Shown here: in pieces, positions 52,680 through 60,534 of the stretch
Numbering within the stretch: position 1 is the first letter of the stretch
Layout of the letters: each line of letters begins with the position of its first letter
From: a bacterium
GTDB taxonomy: Bacteria; Patescibacteria; ABY1; JACQRZ01
Assembly (NCBI GenBank): GCA_030688365.1
Contig: JAUYIE010000018.1
Span: forward strand, 43,594 to 107,593
Direction: 5' to 3'
DNA: 64,000 nt
Notes under the pieces: generated by a model
The model's database searches: none
Seen by the model: only the letters and a program-made list of their open reading frames with translations
What the model was told of the DNA's origin: nothing
Translations under genes and position numbers: made by a program

Positions 52680-53861
52680 TTATTTTGGCTCTTCTGTTGA
52701 ATTATTATTATTTTGGTTATTTTCATCAAGAATTTCTGTTTTTTGTTCTGTTTGGTTGTCTGACGTATTTTCCTCATCTACGTGCGTATCATCTGATGTT
52801 TCTGGTGGATCCGTATCTGTTGAATCGTCTATCCTCACCAGCGCATCCGCGCTATCTTCTGCATCTATCACGAGTTGGTAGGATTCATCCAATTTCATTA
52901 ACGCCATTTTTAAATCATTTTTTTCAAGGGATTTTTTTGCTGTTTCTAGTTTGTCTGTTGCTTCTTTGGAGTCCTGGGTCGCTTTGGCGACTTGTTTTAC
53001 ATCAGCTGTTTTTGTATCTATAGCGATTTTTACCGTTTCATTGAGAATAGCGACTTTTTCTTCCGCTTTTTTAATACGCTGTTCTATGTTGCTTTTGACA
53101 TCCGCGGAAGGGGAATCAATCTTAGCAGTCTTTTCTATGGCAACCGCAAGCGCTTTACTGGTAGTACTATTTGCCTGCGCAATCGCTTCTTTGACTTTAG
53201 GAGCGGTGTTTTTCTTTACTTCCACTGACAGAGTGCTCTTTGTCTTGGTCAACGCTTCTTCCGCGCGTACCGCCTTTTGACTGATGGTATTTGCCACCGT
53301 AGCAACGCGTATCGGCTCTTGCGTACTCTTGATATCTTCAAGATGCTGACCGGCGCTACTAAGAGTAAACGTTACATCACTTACCAAAGCATCTACTTTA
53401 GATGCTTTTTCTTCATCACTAATCGGTTGTTTTGATATGGCATCCAGTTCTACAAGTCGCTGTTCTACCAACTTCATTTGGAGTTCCGCCTTTTGATCAG
53501 CGGGAGCTAATGCTACTTGGATGTTTTCACTCGTCTTTTTTACACTATATAATGCGTCACCGGGCAAACTGTCCCTACTTCCCATCGCCGCCACTGATCC
53601 ACCAAATAACAATGCGAGAAGTGCAAATGCGATAGCTGAAGGATGAGCAAGTACTGAACCGAAGGTATATCGGTACGCTCCGCTTGCAATAGTTTTCATA
53701 TATACCTGTACACCAGCAACAACGCCAGGCCGTGACGTCCCCATGCCTTGAGACGCCATCTGTGACAACAAAAGTTCTTTACAAGAAGATTGCCATTGCG
53801 TACGTGGCGTAATCCGTTGTAGTGTTTGGAGTTGTTTTACGATTTTTCCGTTCATAGTCAT
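52680..53861 (-). CDS. DUF5667 membrane protein, possible sigma regulator
   Basis: 393 residues from ATG 53861. About 70 cytoplasmic residues (with TPRTQWQSSCKELLLSQM) precede a single span (about 75-97). The DUF5667 segment LPGDALYSVKKTSENIQVALA follows, then a long Lys/Ala/Glu helical region and an acidic Asn/Asp/Thr tail. The topology matches an anti-sigma factor: inside binding domain, one span, outside sensor. The position directly after an ECF sigma gene supports this, but no standard zinc anti-sigma motif is seen. Confidence 0.78.
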   Translation of the reverse strand: MTMNGKIVKQLQTLQRITPRTQWQSSCKELLLSQMASQGMGTSRPGVVAGVQVYMKTIASGAYRYTFGSVLAHPSAIAFALLALLFGGSVAAMGSRDSLPGDALYSVKKTSENIQVALAPADQKAELQMKLVEQRLVELDAISKQPISDEEKASKVDALVSDVTFTLSSAGQHLEDIKSTQEPIRVATVANTISQKAVRAEEALTKTKSTLSVEVKKNTAPKVKEAIAQANSTTSKALAVAIEKTAKIDSPSADVKSNIEQRIKKAEEKVAILNETVKIAIDTKTADVKQVAKATQDSKEATDKLETAKKSLEKNDLKMALMKLDESYQLVIDAEDSADALVRIDDSTDTDPPETSDDTHVDEENTSDNQTEQKTEILDENNQNNNNSTEEPK

Positions 53862-53924
53862 TATAAAAAATACCCGCACGTATCTATAGTCAACACCATA
53901 TCGTTTGCTTGTGGGTATTTGTTT

Positions 53925-54476
53925 TTATTTTTGTTTGAGTTTTCCTTTGAGCGCTTTGATACCCCTATGGAGCATCACACGTACGGCGCCAGGCGATCTA
54001 TCTACTATTTTTGCTATTTCTTTGAGAGTGAGATCGTTGAGGTAAAAAAGCGTAATGATTTCGCGATACGTATCTTTGAGTTCGCGAAGCGCTTTCTCTA
54101 CCACGACCATGTCTGTTTTTAATGTCATTTTTTCTTCAAGCGTGAGATCTACCCTATCGGCGACGACGATGTCATTATCTTCCAACGATTCGGCGACCAC
54201 CGTACCTCTTTTTCGGTAAAAATCTACCACTACATTTCGTGCTATCTTATAGATTACTGCCTGCAGATTTCCGATCACTCGCGCGTCCTTGATGTACTGC
54301 CATGTTTTTAAAAATGTTTCAGCAGTAAGATCTTCCGCATCGTGCGCGGAGGGTACTTTGAGGTAAATGAAGCGATAGATCTTTTGTACATAATAATCGT
54401 ACAAAGGAGCAAAGCTATCGGTATTTCCTCTCTTGATCTGATAGATTAATATCTGTTCGTTTAAGTAACCACGCAT
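53925..54476 (-). CDS. ECF-type RNA polymerase sigma factor
   Basis: 183 residues from ATG 54476 (an upstream GTG is possible). Region 2: FAPLYDYYVQKIYRFIYLKV, then DAEDLTAETFLKTWQYI and ARNVVVDFYRKRG. Region 4: LRELKDTYREIITLFYLNDLTLKEIAKIVDRSPGAVRVMLHRGIKALK, with a clear helix-turn-helix. Two further genes run downstream in order: DUF5667, then the S-layer-like protein, which is a likely regulon member. Confidence 0.93.
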   Translation of the reverse strand: MRGYLNEQILIYQIKRGNTDSFAPLYDYYVQKIYRFIYLKVPSAHDAEDLTAETFLKTWQYIKDARVIGNLQAVIYKIARNVVVDFYRKRGTVVAESLEDNDIVVADRVDLTLEEKMTLKTDMVVVEKALRELKDTYREIITLFYLNDLTLKEIAKIVDRSPGAVRVMLHRGIKALKGKLKQK

Positions 54477-54570
54477 GTGCGTCACGATATATAAGTCGTA
54501 AAGTCAACGACAAATGTTACAGTCCTTAAAATTTAATATACAAACACTAGCACAAAAGCCCATAAAATGG

Positions 54571-54584
54571 AAGGGTCAACCCTT
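54571..54584. promoter_or_regulatory. Perfect palindrome upstream of the sigma gene
   Basis: AAGGGTCAACCCTT is a perfect 14-base palindrome, 95 bases before the sigma ATG and just beside the terminator of the AI-2E gene. It could be an operator. Confidence 0.4.
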
Positions 54585-54589
54585 ACTAT

Positions 54590-54622
54590 AAAAAGCCCTT
54601 ATCACCTATTGACCAAGGACTT
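54590..54622 (-). terminator. Terminator of the AI-2E family gene
   Basis: AAGTCCTT pairs with AAGGGCTT (one G-U) and is followed by a T-run on the minus strand, 16 bases past the stop. Confidence 0.6.
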
Positions 54623-54637
54623 TCCTTTAAAATAGGT

Positions 54638-55681
54638 CTATTTTGCCTTTTCTGCCTCTCCAAAAAAGTCAGAAACTACCACACTAATAGCAGTAGTAAC
54701 AGGTATTGCCAACATGGCGCCGACAATACCGCCCAATTTTGCCCCGATCAACAGGGCGATAATGCTAATCAAAGGATTTAACCCTACCGTATGTTGCATG
54801 ACTTTAGGAACCAAAAGATCGTTTTCAAGTCGTTGTATTACAAGGTACAAAAGAATCACCCACAATGCCAACCATGGCGATTGATTCAAACCGATAAACA
54901 CTGCCGGCACCGCGCCCAATATAGGACCGACAACCGGTACAAATTCGGTTAGACCCGCAACCAACGCGAGTGTCAATGCGTAATCCACACCGAGAATAGA
55001 AAGCCCGATATAAGAAAGCAAGAAAATAATAAAACTCAATATCATCTGCGCACGCAACCATAATCCTATCTGTTTTTGAACACGATTGATAAGGTGGGTA
55101 GCATAGTCATGATATTTTGCAGGTGTCATAAATGTTACCGCCTTTTGAATCACGCTTTCTTCTACCGTCATGTAAAAACTCAACACCAACACGACAAACA
55201 ATGCGACAAAACCACCAATAATGTTAAAAATCTTAAACACAAGGCCACTCGCAAACGTCAATAATCCTGACTCTATCGCTGCCAATCCCTTTTTTACCTG
55301 TTCTATGATATTGGCATTTGACGCTTGTGTTTGTAGACCTTGCGCAATAGAAACTAGCCGTTCGGAGTATATAGGAAAGTTTAACGCCATCTGACTGATC
55401 TGTGCGGCCAAAGCAGGAATAAGGAGCAACACTACTGCTGTGATAACAGCAATCACCGACACATAAATCAATAATATGCTTACCACTCGAGGAATTTTAT
55501 ATTTATGCATTCCGTTCACCCATGGCGTCAATGCAGATGAAAGAATAAATGCCACAAATAAAAGCGCCAGTACATCACTAATAAGATACAAAAACCACAA
55601 AACAGCCAAAATCACGAGTATTTTTATAAACGTCTGGGTGGAAACATTGATCGTTAAAATTTTTTCACGAAGTAACGCCAT
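54638..55681 (-). CDS. AI-2E family (PerM/YdiK) transporter
   Basis: 347 residues with about seven or eight spans. The family profile is visible: a first pair of spans, a central soluble helical segment (about 80-150), LSFYMTVEE, and GLTEFVPVVGPILGAVPAVFIGL with the final LNPLISIIALLIGAKLGGIVGAMLAIP. Members export small molecules or ions; the substrate here is unknown. It diverges from smpB with overlapping promoters. Confidence 0.9.
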   Translation of the reverse strand: MALLREKILTINVSTQTFIKILVILAVLWFLYLISDVLALLFVAFILSSALTPWVNGMHKYKIPRVVSILLIYVSVIAVITAVVLLLIPALAAQISQMALNFPIYSERLVSIAQGLQTQASNANIIEQVKKGLAAIESGLLTFASGLVFKIFNIIGGFVALFVVLVLSFYMTVEESVIQKAVTFMTPAKYHDYATHLINRVQKQIGLWLRAQMILSFIIFLLSYIGLSILGVDYALTLALVAGLTEFVPVVGPILGAVPAVFIGLNQSPWLALWVILLYLVIQRLENDLLVPKVMQHTVGLNPLISIIALLIGAKLGGIVGAMLAIPVTTAISVVVSDFFGEAEKAK

Positions 55682-55690
55682 ACTGTTATT

Positions 55691-55720
55691 AGTATATCAT
55701 AGGCATTGATTTTTTAACAA
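55691..55720 (-). promoter_or_regulatory. Promoter of the AI-2E gene, leaderless
   Basis: TTGTTA, 18 bases, TATACT on the minus strand. The -10 ends 9 bases before the ATG at 55681, so the leader would be about 3 bases or less. It overlaps the divergent smpB promoter. Confidence 0.6.
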
Positions 55721-55734
55721 AAAAATGCGATACT
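55706..55734 (+). promoter_or_regulatory. Promoter of smpB, leaderless
   Basis: TTGATT, 17 bases, GATACT. The ATG at 55742 is 7 bases after the -10, so transcription should begin at the start codon. Confidence 0.65.
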
Positions 55735-55741
55735 ACTCACC

Positions 55742-56185
55742 ATGCCGACACTTGCTATCAACAAAAAAGCCATGCACGAATACGAAATCCTCCATGAATA
55801 CGAGGCAGGTATTGTGCTATCCGGCCCCGAAGTAAAATCCGTCAGAGGCGGTCATGTATCACTTAAAGGCAGTTTTGCAGTGTTTCATGGTGATGATTTA
55901 TCACTTCTCAATGCTCATATCTCGGCATACAAACCAGCAGCGCTCAAACATTATTCTCCGGATCGCAGTCGAGCATTACTTTTACACGCACGAGAACTCT
56001 CACATTTGAAAGGGAAACTTCAACAAAAAGGGTTGACATTGATCCCCCTTCGTATTTATACTAAAGGGATACGGATAAAAGTTGCTATAGGTCTGGGACG
56101 TGGACGGCAACAATATGAAAAACGCGAGATCCTTAAAAAAAGAGACGTCAAACGAACGATACAGACCGCATTGAAACGTCGGTAA
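55742..56185 (+). CDS. smpB: SmpB, tmRNA-binding protein
   Basis: 147 residues, normal length. It carries tmRNA to stalled ribosomes. INKKAMHEYEILHEYEAGIVLSGPEVKSVRGG, NAHISAY and the LIPLRIYTKGIRIKVAIGLGRGRQQYEKRE region are diagnostic; the C-terminal basic tail (KKRDVKRTIQTALKRR) that probes the mRNA channel is present. tmRNA begins 7 bases after the stop, so the pair probably shares a transcript. Confidence 0.97.
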   Translation: MPTLAINKKAMHEYEILHEYEAGIVLSGPEVKSVRGGHVSLKGSFAVFHGDDLSLLNAHISAYKPAALKHYSPDRSRALLLHARELSHLKGKLQQKGLTLIPLRIYTKGIRIKVAIGLGRGRQQYEKREILKKRDVKRTIQTALKRR

Positions 56186-56192
56186 CCTATAT

Positions 56193-56594
56193 GGGGATGC
56201 TGGGCTTCGAATATGCGAAATAGTATAATATGAGCACGTCGAGCAGGTGTATTTGCCTCGTAAAACCTTGTACACAACTGATAAGTGCAAACTCTATCAA
56301 AAGCAATGCGCGGGTATTAGCTTCAAGCTTCATGCCAAACTTTGCTACCGCTTCAGCGTAATTACGTAGAAGCCATCTACCTTGCTGATGCCTGATGGGC
56401 GAGAATGGATGTCATATTATCAGGATAGAGTTACGTGGATTGCATACCCTCCGTAATTCAAAATTTATGTACGCACGCGTACGGGTAAAGGATGTCGATC
56501 TCCCTCCCGCACATGTACCAACGACCGACTACACGTGTAGACCATATTACGACTGTCGTATATCACGCGGGTTCAACTCCCGCCATCTCCACCA
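56193..56594 (+). ncRNA. ssrA: tmRNA
   Basis: The ends form a tRNA-like half. 5' GGGGATG pairs with CATCTCC (one G-U) before an encoded ACCA, and the T arm is GCGGG-TTCAACT-CCCGC. The 5' part has the GGGCTTCGAA D-loop-like sequence. The resume codon is GCA at 56287 in the conserved context AGT-GCAAAC, and the tag frame runs 24 codons to TAA at 56359-56361. The tag starts ANSIKSNARVLASS and ends NFATASA. At 402 bases it is of ordinary size, but the tag is long. Processing from an smpB-ssrA precursor is likely. Confidence 0.93.
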
Positions 56595-56618
56595 AAATGA
56601 TACACGGATTAAGTTTTT

Positions 56619-56624
56619 TATAAT
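56619..56624 (+). promoter_or_regulatory. TATAAT box just before the YhhQ-type gene
   Basis: A consensus -10 ends 6 bases before the ATG at 56631, which would give a leaderless mRNA. No good -35 is visible, since that position falls at the tmRNA 3' end. Confidence 0.45.
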
Positions 56625-56630
56625 AAACAC

Positions 56631-57290
56631 ATGATTCAACTGACTGAACCGCGGTTCAAAAAACTCGTTATCGCATTGGCTATTTATCTGGCATCGCTGT
56701 TCGCCGCCAACACACTCGGACTAAAACTCATGCCATTCCTTTTTGGTTCACACTTATCTGTGGGAGTGTTTTCTTTTCCTGTGGTATTTTTGATGACTGA
56801 TGTGATCGGAGAAGTTTATGGTAAGCGTATCGCAAAATTCTTCGTATTGGCTGGTTTTATCAGTACCGCGCTGTTTATCGCCTACTCTTTCCTCTCACTG
56901 GCAATGCCATGGTCACTTGACGGCGAATGGGCACGAGCCGGTTACAATCAGATATTTGGCATTTCCGTACGCATCGCTATTGCCTCGTTATTCGCGTTTA
57001 TCATCGCAGAATATCAAGACGTGATCTCATTCTTTTTCTTTCGCAAAAAACTTGGAACGCGGTTCTTTTGGTTGCGCTCTCTTCTTTCCAACATATGGTC
57101 ACAGTTGCTTGATTCTACTATTTTCATGGTTATCGCGTTTGCCGGTATATATCCAACCGCCACCCTTATAAACATCATCATCTCATGGTGGCTCTTCAAA
57201 GTAGCAATGGGTACGCTCTATACCCCACTTTCCTATCTTGGTATCTATTTTTTGAAAGACAAAAATGAGCATCAAAGCGCCACAACATAA
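56631..57290 (+). CDS. Queuosine precursor transporter (YhhQ/DUF165 family)
   Basis: 219 residues with about six spans. ASLFAANTLGLKLM, VGVFSFPVVFLMTDVIGEVYGKRIAK and the C-terminal KVAMGTLYTPLSYLGIYF fit the YhhQ family, which imports queuine or preQ0/preQ1 in E. coli. No queuosine-pathway enzyme is in the window, so salvage from the environment or a host is implied. The next gene overlaps its end by 26 bases. Confidence 0.87.
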   Translation: MIQLTEPRFKKLVIALAIYLASLFAANTLGLKLMPFLFGSHLSVGVFSFPVVFLMTDVIGEVYGKRIAKFFVLAGFISTALFIAYSFLSLAMPWSLDGEWARAGYNQIFGISVRIAIASLFAFIIAEYQDVISFFFFRKKLGTRFFWLRSLLSNIWSQLLDSTIFMVIAFAGIYPTATLINIIISWWLFKVAMGTLYTPLSYLGIYFLKDKNEHQSATT

Positions 57291-57804
57291 GCCACACTAT
57301 ATCGGCTTTGTCGCCACAAGCATAGATGGACGTATTTCCCTATCGCACCACCATCCTCCGGAATGGACAAGCAAGGAAGATTGGACTTTTTTCCAATCAT
57401 CCCTTTCACGTATGGATGCTGTTGTTGTTGGACGAAATACGTACAATGCAGTCGCCGACCGCTTGCGCAAACGTCATACATATGTCCTTTCTCATCGCCC
57501 TGACACACTGACACGCCGTGGTATGGTAACGTTTGTTAATCCCGCGACAGTTGATCTTCCCACACTTTTGAAAGATTATCACAACGTTGCAGTACTGGGA
57601 GGAGGGTCAGTGTATGATTTTATGGCAGAACATGGATTGTTGAACGAATTATTCGTCACTGTTGAACCACTTATCTTTGGACGTGGAAAAGAAATGTTTA
57701 GCGGTGGTACAAAAACAATACAGACGCAACTACTTTCTGTACGAAAACTTAACAAAAATGGTACATTGCTTTTGCATTATAAAATTAATCCTGGAGTAAC
57801 ATGA
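57265..57804 (+). CDS. DHFR/RibD C-terminal-fold reductase
   Basis: 179 residues. GFVATSIDGRISL at the N-terminus, VVVGRNTYNAV (NADPH and substrate pocket) and VLGGGSVYDFMAE (the GG-x-x-hydrophobic cofactor loop), then LFVTVEPLIFGRGKEMF, are shared by dihydrofolate reductase and the RibD C-terminal reductase domain. The alternatives are a DHFR substitute or a pyrimidine deaminase/reductase. The 4-base overlap with a CofE-like ligase gene favours folate chemistry; that is inference. Confidence 0.8.
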   Translation: MSIKAPQHKPHYIGFVATSIDGRISLSHHHPPEWTSKEDWTFFQSSLSRMDAVVVGRNTYNAVADRLRKRHTYVLSHRPDTLTRRGMVTFVNPATVDLPTLLKDYHNVAVLGGGSVYDFMAEHGLLNELFVTVEPLIFGRGKEMFSGGTKTIQTQLLSVRKLNKNGTLLLHYKINPGVT

Positions 57805-58505
57805 TCGTCAAACCTATCAAAACTCGTGTATTTAAAGAAGGGGAAGACCTATTTGTGTTTATCACGCATTATTTCAAAACACTTTCTGAACAGTCCATCA
57901 TTGTTGTTACTTCAAAAATAGTCGCACTTGCGGAAAAAAGGACAGCCATCGCCAAAAATCGTAAAACAAAGGAAAACCTTATACGCGCGGAAAGCGATGT
58001 CGCTCTTCCTACCAAATATGTATGGCTCACTATCAAAGACGGTATTGTCATGGCATCTGCAGGTATTGATGAGTCCAATGCGAACGGCAAACTTATCCTT
58101 TTACCAAAAGACAGCTTTAAAACCGCACAGCAGTTACGTACCAAATTACGGAAACATTATGGGGTAAAACAGCTGGGTATATTGATTACAGACAGTCGTA
58201 CTGTGCCCCTACGAGCTGGCGTCACTGGCGTCGCGCTTGGCTATGCCGGCTTTCGTGGCTTGAAAGAGTATTGCAATAAGCCAGATATTTTCAAAAGAAA
58301 GTTTAAATTCTCACGTGTGGATATGGCAGACAGCCTTGCTACCTCTGCAGTATGTGTCATGGGTGAAGGAAACGAACAACAACCATTAGCCAGTATTACT
58401 GATGCCCCCATTTCATTTTGCGATACTGTGAGCAAAAAAGAGTTATTTATTGATATCAAAGAAGATATGTACGGACCCATATTTGGTAATCTGCCGAAAT
58501 CTTAG
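57801..58505 (+). CDS. CofE-like gamma-glutamyl ligase (COG1478 family)
   Basis: 234 residues. The family signature is clear: IIVVTSKIVALAE near the N-terminus, DGIVMASAGIDESNANG, LGILITDSRTVPLRAGVTGVALGYAGFRGL, and VDMADSLATSA. Classical members add Glu to coenzyme F420-0. No F420 pathway is visible here. CofE homologues (FolC2) have been shown to act as folylpolyglutamate synthase in Chlamydia, and with a DHFR-like partner that role is plausible. It starts with ATGA overlap on the reductase gene. Confidence 0.83.
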   Translation: MIVKPIKTRVFKEGEDLFVFITHYFKTLSEQSIIVVTSKIVALAEKRTAIAKNRKTKENLIRAESDVALPTKYVWLTIKDGIVMASAGIDESNANGKLILLPKDSFKTAQQLRTKLRKHYGVKQLGILITDSRTVPLRAGVTGVALGYAGFRGLKEYCNKPDIFKRKFKFSRVDMADSLATSAVCVMGEGNEQQPLASITDAPISFCDTVSKKELFIDIKEDMYGPIFGNLPKS

Positions 58506-58552
58506 AGATAGAAAAAAGCAAGTTATGAAATTAATCATGAATGAAGGTATAT

Positions 58553-58828
58553 CTACTCTTCATCAATCTCTTTGGCGCTTTTCAAGAGTAGTTCTTCCAT
58601 TTCACCACTTGTTTCTTTATCAATGAGATCAAGATCATCACACAATTGATCAACGGCAACGATGGATTCATCTACTTCTGCTTCTATAACGTCCATTTCT
58701 TTCATCGTTTCTTCTTTATCGGCTCGTAGTTGTGCAATCGCTTGCGCGGCTTTTTCATTTAAAGAAGCAAGCTTACCCTCTATCTCTTGCTCTCTTTGAG
58801 TATCTTCATTATTTTGAATTGCTTGCAT
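58553..58828 (-). CDS. Small acidic coiled-coil protein
   Basis: 91 residues from ATG 58828 (a TTG lies 12 bases upstream). Almost entirely predicted helix with heptad-like spacing, very rich in Glu and Asp; one Cys. I recognise no family. It follows the 524-residue coiled-coil gene by 30 bases and so is probably its operon partner. Confidence 0.6.
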   Translation of the reverse strand: MQAIQNNEDTQREQEIEGKLASLNEKAAQAIAQLRADKEETMKEMDVIEAEVDESIVAVDQLCDDLDLIDKETSGEMEELLLKSAKEIDEE

Positions 58829-58858
58829 AGTATTTTTCAATAGATTAAAAGATAACTT

Positions 58859-60433
58859 TTAACGTGAGACTTCAATCTTATCTTGCGGTGGAATAACCTC
58901 TGGACCGTTATCTTCACCTTCTGGACTATTATCGGACGATGTGTCTGTTTGGTTTTCCTGTCCTGTCGGTTCGGATGTCGTTCCTTTTTCCTGTTTTTTT
59001 GTTTCTTTCTCTAACTTTTTTTTATACTCGTTAAAATATAGATTAAACTTTGGTACCTGAAGATCTTTAAAAATATAATAGTTCACAAGAATTTTTCCAA
59101 AAAATTCAGTACCCATCGTTTCATCTTTCCTTAATCCGCTTGTCTTATATAAACTATCCGGTCTGATAATGGCCTCTGTTGGAGCACCTTTTTCGTTTTC
59201 TATATGCTTGTTCCATGTAGCGATATATTCACCCACTGACATTTTCTTTTTCTTGACTTCCGGGTTTGATTCAATATCATTTTCTTCCCTATCGTTCTGA
59301 TCACTCACACCAGCAGTTTCACTACGTGAACCTTGACCAGATGGCGCTGTCTCTCTTATTCTTGGATGTATGGTGTCTGTACCGATATTATTTTCACTTT
59401 TTGTTCGTTTTTTTAGATTCCAGTCTATTGGCCTACCATCTTTGACGTGGATAAATTTTTCTCTTCTATCTCTATATGGATTTGCTTTGTTATCAATTTT
59501 TGCAATCCTGATATCAATATCCATCTTCCTTTTATGTAGTTGCTCTCTTTCTGCCCGCATTTCTTCATAAGCATCACTTAACGTCTTCTCATAATTTTTT
59601 ATAAGTGCATTACTTTTAATCTTTCTCTCTGACCACCCTAGTTCATAAAGTTCTTTTTCATATTCCTGCTTTTCTTTTTTATCTGACTCCAAACTTTCTA
59701 TTTTTTCCGCATGCCTCGCTTCCATAACTGAAACAAGCAGGTCTACGTGTTTGCGTGATGTCTCCAGACCTTTCATTCTGTCCTCCATGGGTCTGATTTT
59801 TTCATCATACCGGTTTATAAATCGATCAGCGATAGTATCTCTTTTTTTTGTATATACCTCTACTTTGTTGCTACGCTTCTCAATATTTGATTGTGTCTTT
59901 TCTTTTGCATTCGATTTTTTCTGTATCTTTTTCTCTAACGCTTCCAGTTGAAATGTCAACTTGCCAACACCGGGGATATTTTTCTCTTTCATTTTTTTAA
60001 TAATAGATTCCGTCAGTGTCTTTTCTTTATCCATAACACGAAGTTCAAGATCAAACGTATCCATTGTATCTTTCACCCTACTGGATTTCTCTTTGTGGTG
60101 ATCGATCCACACATTGTCATAAATCATCTTTAACCTGCCCACAACAGCATCTGCAAGAGGTATTTTTTCCAATTTTTCATTAACGTCTTTATATAAACCT
60201 CCAACTGTAGTCAGTGTTGCGTCCCACCATCCGTTGTTTACCCCACCAGCACCACCTTCATCTATTCCTCCGTTTTTCACCCCCACATCAGCATCCTCAA
60301 CCCTGTTACTCTCCACTTCTTCATCTTCATACAAACTACTATAATCGATATCATCCTCATCTTCTGTATCACCGCCAATAATATCCTTATCTTCTTCATT
60401 TAACGGGGTTCTTATCTCCTCCTGATGTGCCAT
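58859..60433 (-). CDS. Charged coiled-coil protein, unknown
   Basis: 524 residues. The N-terminus (1-80) is acidic and Gly-containing with a WW pair (GWWDAT), the middle (about 110-360) is a long Lys/Glu coiled coil, a Ser/Asn/Arg-rich linker follows, and a short folded-looking segment (TEFFGKILVNYYIFKDLQVPKF) precedes an acidic Thr/Gln/Pro tail. No signal or membrane segment. It may act with the small acidic partner downstream and be analogous to the protein at 1-1948. No function can be assigned. Confidence 0.68.
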   Translation of the reverse strand: MAHQEEIRTPLNEEDKDIIGGDTEDEDDIDYSSLYEDEEVESNRVEDADVGVKNGGIDEGGAGGVNNGWWDATLTTVGGLYKDVNEKLEKIPLADAVVGRLKMIYDNVWIDHHKEKSSRVKDTMDTFDLELRVMDKEKTLTESIIKKMKEKNIPGVGKLTFQLEALEKKIQKKSNAKEKTQSNIEKRSNKVEVYTKKRDTIADRFINRYDEKIRPMEDRMKGLETSRKHVDLLVSVMEARHAEKIESLESDKKEKQEYEKELYELGWSERKIKSNALIKNYEKTLSDAYEEMRAEREQLHKRKMDIDIRIAKIDNKANPYRDRREKFIHVKDGRPIDWNLKKRTKSENNIGTDTIHPRIRETAPSGQGSRSETAGVSDQNDREENDIESNPEVKKKKMSVGEYIATWNKHIENEKGAPTEAIIRPDSLYKTSGLRKDETMGTEFFGKILVNYYIFKDLQVPKFNLYFNEYKKKLEKETKKQEKGTTSEPTGQENQTDTSSDNSPEGEDNGPEVIPPQDKIEVSR

Positions 60434-60483
60434 ATGGGTATGGTCTATAGATTAAATAATGTGAACAACATCTTAACACAAAC

Positions 60484-60505
60484 ACAACTAATATAGGTTA
60501 GTTGT
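60484..60505 (-). terminator. Terminator of hppA
   Basis: Perfect 8-base stem ACAACTAA / TTAGTTGT, 17 bases past the stop, followed by GTTTGTG on the minus strand. It overlaps the promoter of the next gene. Confidence 0.55.
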
Positions 60506-60534
60506 ATTATACCAAACTATTTTTACCCAATCAA
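60506..60534 (-). promoter_or_regulatory. Promoter of the charged coiled-coil gene
   Basis: TTGATT, 17 bases, TATAAT on the minus strand. The -35 lies in the last hppA codons; leader about 65 bases. Confidence 0.6.

Noticed and set aside
57801..58505. Evidence of a coenzyme F420 pathway from the CofE-like gene
   Set aside because: No other F420 gene is in the window and the family has members with other glutamyl-ligase roles.
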